Origin: an uncultured Bacteroidia bacterium | GTDB taxonomy: Bacteria > Bacteroidota > Bacteroidia > Bacteroidales > CAJPTX01 | NCBI GenBank assembly: GCA_938038735.1 | Contig: CALHSW010000073.1 | Coordinates: 1-64,000, forward strand | Direction of reading: 5' to 3' | DNA: 64,000 nt | In this document: in pieces, positions 36,949 through 46,590 of the stretch | How positions within the stretch are numbered: position 1 is the stretch's first letter | How the letters are laid out: each line of letters starts with the position of its first letter | Notes under the pieces: generated by a model | What the model was told of the DNA's origin: nothing | Seen by the model: only the letters and a program-made list of their open reading frames with translations | Databases searched by the model: none | Program-made: the position numbers and the translations under genes

Positions 36949-37102
36949 ACAACTTCCCATATAAATTAGATACCGCTGCAAGCCCCCCAACGCCTACACA
37001 TCGCGCTGCTGCCTTGCCACGGTGATTAAAACGCATATAGGCACGTTTTTTGTATCCGTTTACTAACGAAACCTTACCGTAAAAATAGTTCCTAACACCC
37101 GT

Positions 37103-37741
37103 ATGAATTTTCTCGGACACCTCCTTCTCGCTGGCCCTAACCCCGAAATACGCATTGGAAACTTTATCGCCGACCATATCAAGGGCATCCCTCTAACCAG
37201 CTTCCCGCCCAGCGTGGTGAAGGGAATCATGATGCACCGCGCCATTGACTACTTCACCGACACCTACCCTCTCCTCTTCGAGGCAAAAGCCCTTCTACGC
37301 CCGGGCTACCGTAAGTACGCCAGCGTAGTTCTCGACGTTCTCCTAGACCACTTCATCGCAAACGACTGGTCTAAATACTCCCCCCTCCCCCTCGAACCAT
37401 TTATCTACCGTTTCTACCTACAGCTTGTGCGCTACTGGGCTATACTACCACCGTATTGGAAAGAGCGACTCCCCGGTTTCATTGATGACAACCGTATTCT
37501 TCGCTATCGCTCCTCCGAGGGTATCTGCGAGTCGCTCGACATCATGGCGCACACCACCTCGCTACCCGACGCAAGCGGATACGTGAAAGACATTATTGAG
37601 ACTCACTACGATCGGATTAACCGCATGGTGGCCACCTTCATCCCCGACATCGTGAGCTCCATGTCACAGCAATTCGACATTGTTCCTATCGGTTGGTCAC
37701 TGTCGAAGGCGAGAGCTATCGAACTTTATCAGTATAAATAG
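37103..37741 (+). CDS. acpH: Acyl-carrier-protein phosphodiesterase (AcpH/DUF479)
   Basis: Probable HD-like metal-dependent enzyme that removes the phosphopantetheine arm from ACP. The family blocks are in place: MNFLGHLLLAGPNPEIRIGN at the start, GNFIADHIKG, HRAIDYFTDTYP and VLLDHFIANDW, which together provide the metal-binding His and Asp residues. Length 212 is usual. Its last 45 bases overlap the end of rodA on the other strand, so both proteins share a coding segment in opposite directions. The enzymatic label comes from the family and may not hold for every member. Confidence 0.85.
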   Translation: MNFLGHLLLAGPNPEIRIGNFIADHIKGIPLTSFPPSVVKGIMMHRAIDYFTDTYPLLFEAKALLRPGYRKYASVVLDVLLDHFIANDWSKYSPLPLEPFIYRFYLQLVRYWAILPPYWKERLPGFIDDNRILRYRSSEGICESLDIMAHTTSLPDASGYVKDIIETHYDRINRMVATFIPDIVSSMSQQFDIVPIGWSLSKARAIELYQYK

Positions 37742-39112
37742 TAGGATCGTGAACGCCCAAAGGCTAGATCCCCCATAGCTGAAGAAGGGCAAGGGAATCC
37801 CCACCACGGGGAAAAGGCCAATGGTCATTGATATGTTCACCACCACATGGATGAATATTATCGACGCAACGCAGTACCCATAGATCCTGTGGAAATCCTC
37901 CCTCTGCCGCTCGGCTAGTTTCAGCACTCGGTATAGAAAAGCTCCAAAAAGAATGAGCACGAAGAGTGTTCCCACAAAGCCCCACTCTTCGCCCACGGTA
38001 CAAAAAATAAAGTCGGTACTTTGCTCTGGAACGAAATTGAACTTGGTTTGCGTTCCCTGCAGATACCCCTTACCGAACAATCCCCCTGACCCTATTGCTA
38101 TCTTTGACTGGTGTACGTTGTACCCTGCCCCCAATGGGTCATTCGTTATGCCCAACAGGTCATTAATTCTATCGCGGTGGTGCGCATCTAAAAAGCGTGT
38201 GAACACGTAGTCGGTACTCACGCTAACCGCAATGCACGCCCCAGCAAAAAGGGAGAGCAGCACAGAAACGCGGTTGCGCCGCACCATCCCCACAATCGCT
38301 AGCAGTAGTAGGAGTAGTAGGGAAGGGATAAGGCATACTATGTATAGCGGCATCCCAAAAGAGAACCATTCATTCGCAAAGTAAAGGAGCAGCGTTGCTA
38401 CCACCAGCACCCCGAACATGCGTACGCTATTCTTCACGTCACGACGTAGCATGGCATACAGCGAAATGCCGAGTAGCATTATCCCTAGTAGAACATAAAC
38501 ACGATCAAAAAGTAACTCCGCGATGAACACCATCGCAAAGGCCAGCAGCACAAGAAGCACGCTGCCGGGCATCCCCTCTCGGTAAAGCACCAAGACGAAC
38601 GATGAATACACCAAAGCCGACCCCATGTCGTTCTGCAAGAGAATCAAGAGCATTGGGGTTCCTATGAGTAGTCCCAGCTGTAGCCAGCTGCGCCCACGAT
38701 CAATGCGAAAATCGAAACGTCCCATGAGCTTTGCAACCGCCAACGCTGTCGCAAACTTCGCGAACTCGGAGGGTTGCACTCGAAAAGAACCTATAGCTAG
38801 CCACGAACGTGACCCATGCACCTCGCTGCCTAATACCAGCGTTGCCACCAGTATAAGCATCATGACTATGTATATAGGGTAGGCAAAAACGTAGTAGAAC
38901 CGTGCGTCGGCAAGCAGCACTACGAACGCTATGATTAACGCCGCTCCTATCCAAATGAATTGCAAACCTTGACGGCTTGAAAAATCAAACAGACTGCTAT
39001 GCACCTCGCTATACGATGAGGCGTACACGTTTAGCCAGCCCAAGATGACTAACAGTAAATACATCACTACTGTTAGCCAATCTATCCGTCCTAGTACGCT
39101 CCCCCGTGCCAC
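37697..39112 (-). CDS. rodA: Rod shape-determining protein RodA
   Basis: SEDS-family peptidoglycan glycosyltransferase of the elongation machinery, with about ten membrane segments in 471 residues. Diagnostic blocks: HGSRSWLAIGSFRVQPSEFA, LLILLQNDMGSALVYSSF, YNVHQSKIAIGSGGLFGKGY, PEQSTDFIFCTVGEEWGFVG, and GLFPVVGIPLPFFSYGGSS. The central hydrophilic loop region is longer than in E. coli RodA, as in other Bacteroidota. It is the last gene of the minus-strand envelope cluster that starts at 46502. Its end overlaps acpH by 45 bases. Confidence 0.94.
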   Translation of the reverse strand: MARGSVLGRIDWLTVVMYLLLVILGWLNVYASSYSEVHSSLFDFSSRQGLQFIWIGAALIIAFVVLLADARFYYVFAYPIYIVMMLILVATLVLGSEVHGSRSWLAIGSFRVQPSEFAKFATALAVAKLMGRFDFRIDRGRSWLQLGLLIGTPMLLILLQNDMGSALVYSSFVLVLYREGMPGSVLLVLLAFAMVFIAELLFDRVYVLLGIMLLGISLYAMLRRDVKNSVRMFGVLVVATLLLYFANEWFSFGMPLYIVCLIPSLLLLLLLAIVGMVRRNRVSVLLSLFAGACIAVSVSTDYVFTRFLDAHHRDRINDLLGITNDPLGAGYNVHQSKIAIGSGGLFGKGYLQGTQTKFNFVPEQSTDFIFCTVGEEWGFVGTLFVLILFGAFLYRVLKLAERQREDFHRIYGYCVASIIFIHVVVNISMTIGLFPVVGIPLPFFSYGGSSLWAFTILLFILIKFDSSRLRQ

Positions 39113-39156
39113 GCCTCGCCTCCCGATTTCCCTTTCTCTTGCATTTGAAAGTTCTC

Positions 39157-40557
39157 CTAAATGGCCACCTTCCCATCAACATCTAGAGCCGCGGTCGCCC
39201 TCTTTGGGGACTCTCCAACCGAATAGGCTATCACCGCACAATACACCATGCAGAAATAGTAGATTGCAAGGTCCGAATAAACTACCGACTCAAACGTTAT
39301 AAGTACCAAGAGCGATACGTATAGCAGCACATGCACAAACTTCATGCGTTTCGCTTTTGTCAGCGGCAAGACCAGCATAAAAAGTAGGTACAATAATCCC
39401 ACATAGCCCTGTTCTACCACCGTATCGATGCACATGTTATGCATCTTGACAATCGTAGACTCCTTCCTATCTTCCAAATTCTCGTAATGATTCCCGTACA
39501 GGTCTCCGTACTTGTCGTAGTAGTGTTCCTTAATGAATGTTCCACACTCCCCGCTACCTAGTCCCCACGGCAAAAAGGCATCCCGCTCCTGCCAAGTTCG
39601 AACCCATAGATTGATCCGATAGTCCTTTAGAACCATAGCTTCAAACAGCTTCGCTACCGTTTTCTTTGACACTTCTTCTGCCGTAGACATACGAACAACG
39701 CCACCTCTCGAACCGAAAAGAAATAAACCCGCAACGCCTACCATCAATGCAACCAAAGCATACATCGGTATGGGTCTATAGCTCCTCTTCACCAACATGC
39801 GGAGAAAAACCATGCCACCAAGCAGTGCCAAACATACATACATCATTCTCGCATTGCACAGAAAAACCCCTATTGAAAAGTAAACGCATAGCAGAATGCG
39901 AACCCATACTCTATTTTTGTCCCTATATAACCTATGCAGCACTATCAGCATAGAAACTACAAAGCAATAGCTCATGTACATTGGCCATACTGCTACACCC
40001 CGCGACAATCCCTCGTAAGAAAAATATGTATACCCAGCACGTAAAAGCTTCCAAAACGTCACTCCTTCCCTACCGCAGAAATCCACCGGATAGGGTATGA
40101 AGCGTAACACACCGTCAACCGTTTGAAAAGATCGAAACGTCGCCACCATTAACGCTGCCGTAAAAATTGCGGCACTCCCCAAGACCCACGTTGTTCCCCA
40201 ACTTTTCTTAGGCCGAAGCCCGATAAACATGAAGGGTATAAGCAAAAAACCTAGCTGTAGCTCTGCCCAATTCGTGTTGAAATGCATATTGGGGTCTAAC
40301 TCTCCCCGAACGTTTAGCACCGCAATGAGGTAAAAGACTTCTAACAGGACCAACACCCACCAATCCCTCCATTCTATCTGCCGCCATGCCAACGCAACGT
40401 ATACTATCCCCAATAAACTCCCCACCGCCATCGCCACAGGAAATGGTTTAACGTACACTACTAACAGCGCAATGGCTATGCACATCACCACTTGGCGCAC
40501 CCTTTCCAGCAAAGCCATGTTCACTGATATCTTGCCCACCCTAATTACACTATCCAT
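39157..40557 (-). CDS. O-antigen ligase/polymerase-like membrane protein
   Basis: Polytopic inner-membrane protein of 466 residues with 10-12 hydrophobic segments. The Wzy_C-type loop is recognisable: RINLWVRTWQERDAFLPWGL, then GSGECGTFIKEHYYDKYG, and HNMCIDTVVEQGYVGLLYLL after it. This pattern (R...W, PWGLGSGE, HN...E.G..G) is shared by WaaL ligases and Wzy polymerases, which move undecaprenyl-linked sugars, and the two cannot be told apart. No sugar-transferase cluster lies near, which is unusual for a Wzy. It sits 22 bases after the barrel gene and 44 before rodA, inside the envelope cluster. Confidence 0.8.
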   Translation of the reverse strand: MDSVIRVGKISVNMALLERVRQVVMCIAIALLVVYVKPFPVAMAVGSLLGIVYVALAWRQIEWRDWWVLVLLEVFYLIAVLNVRGELDPNMHFNTNWAELQLGFLLIPFMFIGLRPKKSWGTTWVLGSAAIFTAALMVATFRSFQTVDGVLRFIPYPVDFCGREGVTFWKLLRAGYTYFSYEGLSRGVAVWPMYMSYCFVVSMLIVLHRLYRDKNRVWVRILLCVYFSIGVFLCNARMMYVCLALLGGMVFLRMLVKRSYRPIPMYALVALMVGVAGLFLFGSRGGVVRMSTAEEVSKKTVAKLFEAMVLKDYRINLWVRTWQERDAFLPWGLGSGECGTFIKEHYYDKYGDLYGNHYENLEDRKESTIVKMHNMCIDTVVEQGYVGLLYLLFMLVLPLTKAKRMKFVHVLLYVSLLVLITFESVVYSDLAIYYFCMVYCAVIAYSVGESPKRATAALDVDGKVAI

Positions 40558-40579
40558 GAACTAGATTGAAAATCAATGA

Positions 40580-42295
40580 TTAGAACTCAAAAATTACCCC
40601 CAAGTGTCCATTGAAACGCTGCGCAGGGTAGCGATAGAATAGCTCGTACCGACACGCTATAATATTTCGTAGGTCTAGAAAAACAGACCAATCAGAAACG
40701 AACCTATACCGAGCGTGCAGATTCAAATCGTAAAGCAACGGCAGCGAAATGCTTTCACCTCCTACACCCCTCGCCTTCATCCCCCCTAGAGCACAGAATT
40801 CCATCCCGGCGTACAGCTTTCGCTGCAGACTGTACGATGCCCTCGCCGTCACCATAAACTGCGGCTTATGCCATGCGCCACCTATGTGCCGTGCAGACCA
40901 ATGCCAATAGTCCCCTTGTACCCCTATCGACAAATACTGGCCTATCCTGTAATCTAGAACGCCATTCACGTGCGCAACGTCCGCATTATCGTAGATAACC
41001 CCAAAATCAGACCGCACCCCCCGCCCCAACACTGCCCCTGAGGAGTCCTTAATATCCGCAACACGGTTAACATAGAAGTGCGCACTATCATATATTGCAT
41101 ACGACCCTCTGAAGTTATACGAAAATCGCTTACTAAATTTACCCTTCACCCCTGCAACGATATCCATTCGCTTCGCGGCGTTCCGCACCCTCAATCCAGG
41201 TGTAATCCATGGGTTCTCGGCGCGTATCGTCCGATAATCCGCCATCTCCAACCCGCTCTGCACCTCTACGTAGGGAACGACATACCCCTCTACCACATCG
41301 TACGACAGATGCGCTTTCGGAAAGAAGTAGGGCATCCCCTTCTCATTATTGTAATCGTACGTGAATTGCACTCCAACCTGCACACGCCACCGCTCTCCGA
41401 ATATGCGTGCCCAAGGCATTACGCTCACTACCAAGTTGTCCCCTATGGCGGGCTGCATAGCCTTGTTGAAATAATCAAACTGTATCTCGCCACCAAAGCA
41501 TGTGTGCTGCCAATACTGCTGCCCCTGGGCTAAAACTGTAAAGCGAGACTGATTCTCGTCACGCGAGTCGTAGTACCCCCCATAGCTCAACTCCGTCACA
41601 TACTGGAACTTTGAAGAATCCATGTAAAGACTTCTCGCACGGAAAAACGCATCAAGCAAATGCGCGCTCGTCCCCTCCTGCCAAAGCGGATTATACTTTA
41701 CCGAGCGTAGCGTGTCGGCACCATAAAAAACATCGTAGTCGTGATGATACCCTACAAATCCTTGCATTCCAACCTTCCCCACCACGCCCCGAACATTCCC
41801 CGCTAGCGAACTATTAGAGTAGGCCGCCCTCACCTTCTCACCATCAAAAAGCTTCACCTTGCCCCACGAACTATTATGGGCTAGGCTAACATCATACGTA
41901 ACACTCTCCGACCGCCCACTTGAATAGCGTACATCTAGCAGGGGGGAAATGTAATTGCCATATCCTACCTTCACAAACCAATTCGACAATTGGGGCATAG
42001 CCTCTTTTCCAACGCGCGCTGCTGGCACCGGACGCATCGGAAAGTCTACCTGTACGCTCCGTTGCAAAAGATTATAGTTCATCGGACGCAAGACTGTACC
42101 CAACGTATCTGAGAGACTCGGCATCTCGCTTATTTTGTCCGCATCACCTATTGTCGGGGTATAGATTCTACTCACCTGCACCACTTTATTGGAAAGCTGA
42201 GCAGTATCTTCAACCTGTACAGCGCACATCCCAAACGCTGCCCCGCTGGCTAACACCCAAAGGGTCAACAATATGCACCAGCACTTCAGCTGCAT
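40580..42295 (-). CDS. Outer-membrane beta-barrel protein (TonB-receptor-like barrel)
   Basis: A 571-residue exported protein with a signal peptide (CWCILLTLWVLASGAAFGMC) and a short N-terminal region. The remainder is alternating beta strands ending in a C-terminal aromatic strand, FNGHLGVIFEF, as expected for an outer-membrane barrel. It has no plug domain, so it is not a complete TonB receptor. A GTG at 42316 is in frame; the ATG at 42295 with GGTAGGA before it is preferred. It lies 51 bases after the shorter TPR gene and 22 before the Wzy-like gene. In such operons the TPR proteins are probable periplasmic partners of the barrel; the substrate is unknown. Confidence 0.8.
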   Translation of the reverse strand: MQLKCWCILLTLWVLASGAAFGMCAVQVEDTAQLSNKVVQVSRIYTPTIGDADKISEMPSLSDTLGTVLRPMNYNLLQRSVQVDFPMRPVPAARVGKEAMPQLSNWFVKVGYGNYISPLLDVRYSSGRSESVTYDVSLAHNSSWGKVKLFDGEKVRAAYSNSSLAGNVRGVVGKVGMQGFVGYHHDYDVFYGADTLRSVKYNPLWQEGTSAHLLDAFFRARSLYMDSSKFQYVTELSYGGYYDSRDENQSRFTVLAQGQQYWQHTCFGGEIQFDYFNKAMQPAIGDNLVVSVMPWARIFGERWRVQVGVQFTYDYNNEKGMPYFFPKAHLSYDVVEGYVVPYVEVQSGLEMADYRTIRAENPWITPGLRVRNAAKRMDIVAGVKGKFSKRFSYNFRGSYAIYDSAHFYVNRVADIKDSSGAVLGRGVRSDFGVIYDNADVAHVNGVLDYRIGQYLSIGVQGDYWHWSARHIGGAWHKPQFMVTARASYSLQRKLYAGMEFCALGGMKARGVGGESISLPLLYDLNLHARYRFVSDWSVFLDLRNIIACRYELFYRYPAQRFNGHLGVIFEF

Positions 42296-42346
42296 TCCTA
42301 CCAAACCCTTCCGCACTTTACTTCGTTACTTTCAAAAAATTAACGA

Positions 42347-43393
42347 CTACCAATCTTTTTCTCCCAGCGTGATGGCACGCATCCCCTCCTCCGCCTCTTT
42401 ACGAATACCATCATTATCATTTGCGTAGCCACGTATCAGACTGTTAAGCGTTTGACGAGCATCCAATGTTTTTCCCTGCGCCAGAAGGCTTCTCGCCATG
42501 GCTATATAGCCTTTAGCCACCCAGTACTCATGCCCGCCCCGATCCTGTTGCGCAGCCCAAATGGTCATCTGCTGTACCTTGTCATGCTCCCCCTTCATCA
42601 GCAGAATCTCCACCATGCGGTAGCGGCACTCAGCCCCAGCCTCTGTGTTGTTGTTCTTCCCCAACTCGCTAAACCCAGCGTAAGCCTCATCAAGCCGCCC
42701 AAGTTTTAGCTGCGCATACGTCCTCTGATACTTAGCAAATTGAGCCAGCCCAGCTGGCACCCCAGGCGTTGAAATCATCGCATCTGCTGCATCCACCACC
42801 TTCTCCTGATCATCTAGTTTCCCCGCCAAAAGGATTGACTTACGCCTCATTTCGTACAAGGCTGAGGGGGTTTCCGCCGCGGCGACCCCACTCATGTACG
42901 CGACATACGCCTTCTCCAAATCTCCATTCTTCTCGTAAATCGGTGCCAACAACTTATTGGCCTGCACCCGCACCAAGCTGTCACATTCCCCAGCCACCGC
43001 TTGCTCTATGTTGTAGCGCCCCTCTGCCTCTTTTCCCAAGTTTAGCTGCGCAGTGCCAAGCATAAGCAGCGCATCGGCCACATGGGGGCTGCTGGCAAAG
43101 CGTGTCGTATAATCAATCAGGTAGCCCTCTGCCAATGAATAGCTCTTAGCCAGGTAGGCTCGCTCCGCTCGCCCGTATGCCAAAGAGTCAATCAGTGCCG
43201 TGTCGGCAATCATCACGCTCCGATTCAGCGTGTCTTGCAGTCGGGCAACGGAGTCAAACTGCGCGTAGTAAGAATCATCGCCCCGACTATTTCTATAATC
43301 GTAGTAGGTGTCCTGCCCCAGCGCAGGTACAACAAGACCGCTCGTAAGCAACGCTACAACGACAATCAAACCTCCCAAACTGCGACTCTTCAT
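42347..43393 (-). CDS. Periplasmic TPR protein (short paralogue)
   Basis: A 348-residue exported TPR protein: signal peptide SLGGLIVVVALLTSGLVVPA with cleavage near ALGQ, then tandem tetratricopeptide-like helices (LAKSYSLAEGYLIDYTTRFA, ADALLMLGTAQLNLGKEAEG, ARSLLAQGKTLDARQTLNSL). Its last 110 residues match the end of the 1029-residue TPR protein encoded just upstream. An alternative TTG at 43435 is less likely than the ATG at 43393. It lies 19 bases after the long TPR gene. It probably scaffolds an envelope complex; no enzyme motif is present. Confidence 0.85.
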   Translation of the reverse strand: MKSRSLGGLIVVVALLTSGLVVPALGQDTYYDYRNSRGDDSYYAQFDSVARLQDTLNRSVMIADTALIDSLAYGRAERAYLAKSYSLAEGYLIDYTTRFASSPHVADALLMLGTAQLNLGKEAEGRYNIEQAVAGECDSLVRVQANKLLAPIYEKNGDLEKAYVAYMSGVAAAETPSALYEMRRKSILLAGKLDDQEKVVDAADAMISTPGVPAGLAQFAKYQRTYAQLKLGRLDEAYAGFSELGKNNNTEAGAECRYRMVEILLMKGEHDKVQQMTIWAAQQDRGGHEYWVAKGYIAMARSLLAQGKTLDARQTLNSLIRGYANDNDGIRKEAEEGMRAITLGEKDW

Positions 43394-43412
43394 TGCCTTC
43401 TCTCCTACAGTT

Positions 43413-46400
43413 TTAGCTTGCCTTCTTAAACTCAAATCGTATTGTGTCCCCGCTCTCCTTCGCCTGCTTTTCCTTCTCCTCCTTTACCAACAGCTCCATC
43501 TCTCGCTTCGCTTCATCCCTCACGCCGTCATCAGCTACGGCATAATTATCCACTACGCTTTGTAGCGTTGCCTTAGCCTGAAAAAAATCATCTTGCGCGG
43601 CGTACGCCTTGGCCAACAGTATAAAAGACTTACCCAACCAGTACTGATGGGGCGTATTCTGACGGGCAAACCCTGTAACCTCATCATGAACACCCTTCCA
43701 ATTACTCTGTTCGTAGCGTATCCACGCCATTTGGTAACGCGACTCAGCACCCACTACAGACCCCGTGTTTTCCCCCAGCTTTGAGTAGGCTGCATACGCT
43801 TCATCCAACCTCCCTTTCCTCCGAAGTGCCCCTCCTAACTGGTAGCTAGCGTAAAGTGCCAACTCTGGCTGTAATTTTTCACTTGACAATAGTCTATTGG
43901 CGCACTCAATCACTTCATCAGACCTCCCCAACGCCACCGCCATGCGTAACCGCCCTGCCCGCGCTTCCGTTAGCAGCTCTACGCTGCTCGCGGCCTCCTC
44001 CAGCATCGCGTACGTCTCCAAGGCACGCTGCCAATCTTTCTCAAATTCATACACCCCGCTGAGCAGTTGCAACGCTCGCACTCTCCACTTATGCGCCGGA
44101 ACATTCACCACATATCGCAGCGGGGGGATGGCTGCCGCTGAATCTCGCTGAGCGCACAGCGACTCTGCCAAATACAACCTCGCCGGCAACCCATAGTTTC
44201 CATTCGGATACTGCGCAACATATTCGTTTAGAGCCTTCACGGCCTTTGGGTACTGCCCACGCAAATAAAATTCAACTGCCCCGGTATACACCATTGAATC
44301 GCGTTGCGACTGAGAATACTGCTTCTCAATGCCCTGGCTCTCCAGGTACGAAAAGTAGTCATTTACATTCCCTTCGCTCTGGTATACCCTCTCCAGCGCA
44401 AGCAATGCCTCTTCTGCCGATGGCGTTCTGGGGTAATCCTTCACTACCTGCTTAAAGTAGCCTATCGCCCTTTCGCTTTCCCGCTGTGCGTAGGCCACCA
44501 ATCCCAGCTGCACCAACGCCGATGCTGCCCTGCTCGATGTGGGGTACTCTTTAACGATACGTTCGTAGTAGCTCTGCGCCGCGCTCAAGCTATCTACAGC
44601 TTGCAGCGTCACGCCCAGCTCGTAAAACGCCTCAGGGCGATAGGAAGAGGCGACATACTCTTTGTCAAAACGCCCCAAAACCTCAATTTTCCGTTTGGGA
44701 CGCTCCACCAACCCATACGCAAAACCCTCTTGGAACAATGCGTAGTCCGCTCCTACGCCTCCAAGCCGCACCGCCTGGCCATACGCATCTATCGCAGGCC
44801 AGTAGGCCCTTTCTACATAGTGGCAATCCCCCATGCGGCAATACGCATCCGTACGCATATCTAACGACTCTTTCTCTCCGCTCCCCGCCAAGTACTGCCG
44901 AAACCACTCCCCTGCCTCTTTGTAGTTTTTCATTTTGAACTGGCAATACCCCAAATTGTAGGCGCTCCGAGCGTATTCACGCTGCGAGAATGCCCCCGCT
45001 GCTCCCCGAAAATCTCTATAAAACTTCGCCGCCAACGGGTACTGCTCCATACGATACAACGCCTCACCACGCCAGTACAATGCGCTAGCTCGCAACTCTG
45101 GCGTATACGCAACAACCGATAGAGACTCCGCGAAGAGGGAATCAGCCTCTTCGTACTTTAAATTTTGGTACAGCTCTACCCCCCTGTAGTACGCGGCGCG
45201 CTGAATCGCCTGCTGCGTAAGAATGTCGGGACGATCTATCTTTTGCAGCACATCCAACGCCTGTTGGTAGTTTTTGGTCGAGGCGTATGCCATGCCGAGG
45301 TAGTTGTACGCTTCTGCTGTACGTGCCGAATTGGGGTATTCGTTCAGATACCGCGTAAAGGCATCCGCAGCGTCAGATAGCGAACCGCTCTGCAGTTCGT
45401 AGGTTAATTTTGCATAGGTGAACAGCGCATCCTCACGTAGGACACTGTCGTACTGCGGTCGTGAAGCCATCTCAAAAGCCGCTCTTGCGCGTACCTTGTC
45501 CCCTAGGCGGAGGTAGCAATCCCCAAGGTAATAGTTAGCATTTTGGGCGTATACATCGTCCTCAGTGGCCACCCGCTCCAGCCGCTGCGCCGCCTCGTCA
45601 TAATGCCTAAGCCGGTAGTTCAGCATGCCCACGATGTAGTTCTCCTCCCGCGTAACAGTTTCAGTGGTAGCAAGATATCTATTCCATGTAACTAAAGAGG
45701 CAGAATCCTCCCCAAGCTTATACTGAGAATCCCCCAACAGTCTAAGGAGCTCCGGCTGACGGCTCTTAGCCGCACCTTCAATGATTGAAGGAACGTACTG
45801 CGCAACCCTCTCATACTCTCGCCGCTTGTAGTATATCTGCGCCACGTAGTAGGGAACTATCGCCAAGAAGGAGGGGTCATCGGCAATCCGCTCAAACTCA
45901 TCTAGCGCGGTCGTATAGTTTTCCTGAGTGTAGGCTAAGTGGGCATAGAAATAAGTAGCGTACGCACTGTAGTACGTCCTCGTGTCTTTCACCCTTGCAA
46001 AGCACGACGATGCCTCATCGTAGCGCTCCAAGGAGAAGTAGGCGTATCCCAGCTTGAAATCCCGCTCTGCCGCCTCCTCTTTATCCAACGCTGAGGCATC
46101 TACCCCTTCAAACCGTTCAATCGCCGCCGTCCAGTCTTCCTCACGGAAGCGTTGTAACCCCAGCTCAAACAACCCAGCCTCAGCGTACGGACTCTCAACG
46201 TACTCTTCCAAAAAACGCTCCATACAGTACTCGCCATCCTTACGCCCCAAACGTAAGGCGCACACCGCCTTGTAATACGCAGCATCGGCCCGCCTAGAGT
46301 TCCCATCCGACGGCGTAGCCTCTATCACCTTCTCAAACGCCGTCTCTGCTGCAGCATATAGCTTCGCTTGGTACAGCGCATAGGCATCATCATACAGCGT

Positions 46401-46502
46401 GCACTCTCGCTGCGCACTCGTCTCCACCTGCGCATACAGCGTCGCACCGCCCCCCCACACCGCAAGCAGCAGCACTAGTATACCCATACGTTTAGCACCC
46501 AT
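43413..46502 (-). CDS. Large periplasmic TPR protein
   Basis: A 1029-residue protein with a signal peptide (GILVLLLAVWGGGATLYAQ) followed by about 20 TPR-like helix pairs along its whole length. Examples are LYAAAETAFEKVIEATPSDG, YDEASSCFARVKD, SRAASALVQLGLVAYAQRES and DEAYAAYSKLGEN. It has no catalytic domain. The C-terminal segment YWLGKSFILLAKAYAAQDDF through VVDNYAVADDGVRDEAKREM aligns with the end of the next gene. The frame is open to a GTG at 46511; the ATG at 46502 with GAGAGGG before it is preferred. A -7 box at 46550-46557 makes this the first gene of the minus-strand cluster. Confidence 0.88.
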   Translation of the reverse strand: MGAKRMGILVLLLAVWGGGATLYAQVETSAQRECTLYDDAYALYQAKLYAAAETAFEKVIEATPSDGNSRRADAAYYKAVCALRLGRKDGEYCMERFLEEYVESPYAEAGLFELGLQRFREEDWTAAIERFEGVDASALDKEEAAERDFKLGYAYFSLERYDEASSCFARVKDTRTYYSAYATYFYAHLAYTQENYTTALDEFERIADDPSFLAIVPYYVAQIYYKRREYERVAQYVPSIIEGAAKSRQPELLRLLGDSQYKLGEDSASLVTWNRYLATTETVTREENYIVGMLNYRLRHYDEAAQRLERVATEDDVYAQNANYYLGDCYLRLGDKVRARAAFEMASRPQYDSVLREDALFTYAKLTYELQSGSLSDAADAFTRYLNEYPNSARTAEAYNYLGMAYASTKNYQQALDVLQKIDRPDILTQQAIQRAAYYRGVELYQNLKYEEADSLFAESLSVVAYTPELRASALYWRGEALYRMEQYPLAAKFYRDFRGAAGAFSQREYARSAYNLGYCQFKMKNYKEAGEWFRQYLAGSGEKESLDMRTDAYCRMGDCHYVERAYWPAIDAYGQAVRLGGVGADYALFQEGFAYGLVERPKRKIEVLGRFDKEYVASSYRPEAFYELGVTLQAVDSLSAAQSYYERIVKEYPTSSRAASALVQLGLVAYAQRESERAIGYFKQVVKDYPRTPSAEEALLALERVYQSEGNVNDYFSYLESQGIEKQYSQSQRDSMVYTGAVEFYLRGQYPKAVKALNEYVAQYPNGNYGLPARLYLAESLCAQRDSAAAIPPLRYVVNVPAHKWRVRALQLLSGVYEFEKDWQRALETYAMLEEAASSVELLTEARAGRLRMAVALGRSDEVIECANRLLSSEKLQPELALYASYQLGGALRRKGRLDEAYAAYSKLGENTGSVVGAESRYQMAWIRYEQSNWKGVHDEVTGFARQNTPHQYWLGKSFILLAKAYAAQDDFFQAKATLQSVVDNYAVADDGVRDEAKREMELLVKEEKEKQAKESGDTIRFEFKKAS

Positions 46503-46549
46503 CCCTCTCACACGTCTCTCCTACTTTTATGCTCGCCCCAAAACGCTAG

Positions 46550-46557
46550 CAAAGATA
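46550..46557 (-). promoter_or_regulatory. -7 promoter box of the TPR-barrel-rodA cluster
   Basis: TATCTTTG on the minus strand, exact TAnnTTTG, 48 bases upstream of the long TPR gene and downstream of the lgt stop. Confidence 0.6.
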
Positions 46558-46590
46558 CACGAAACCAAGCACAAAATAATTAACCGTTTC

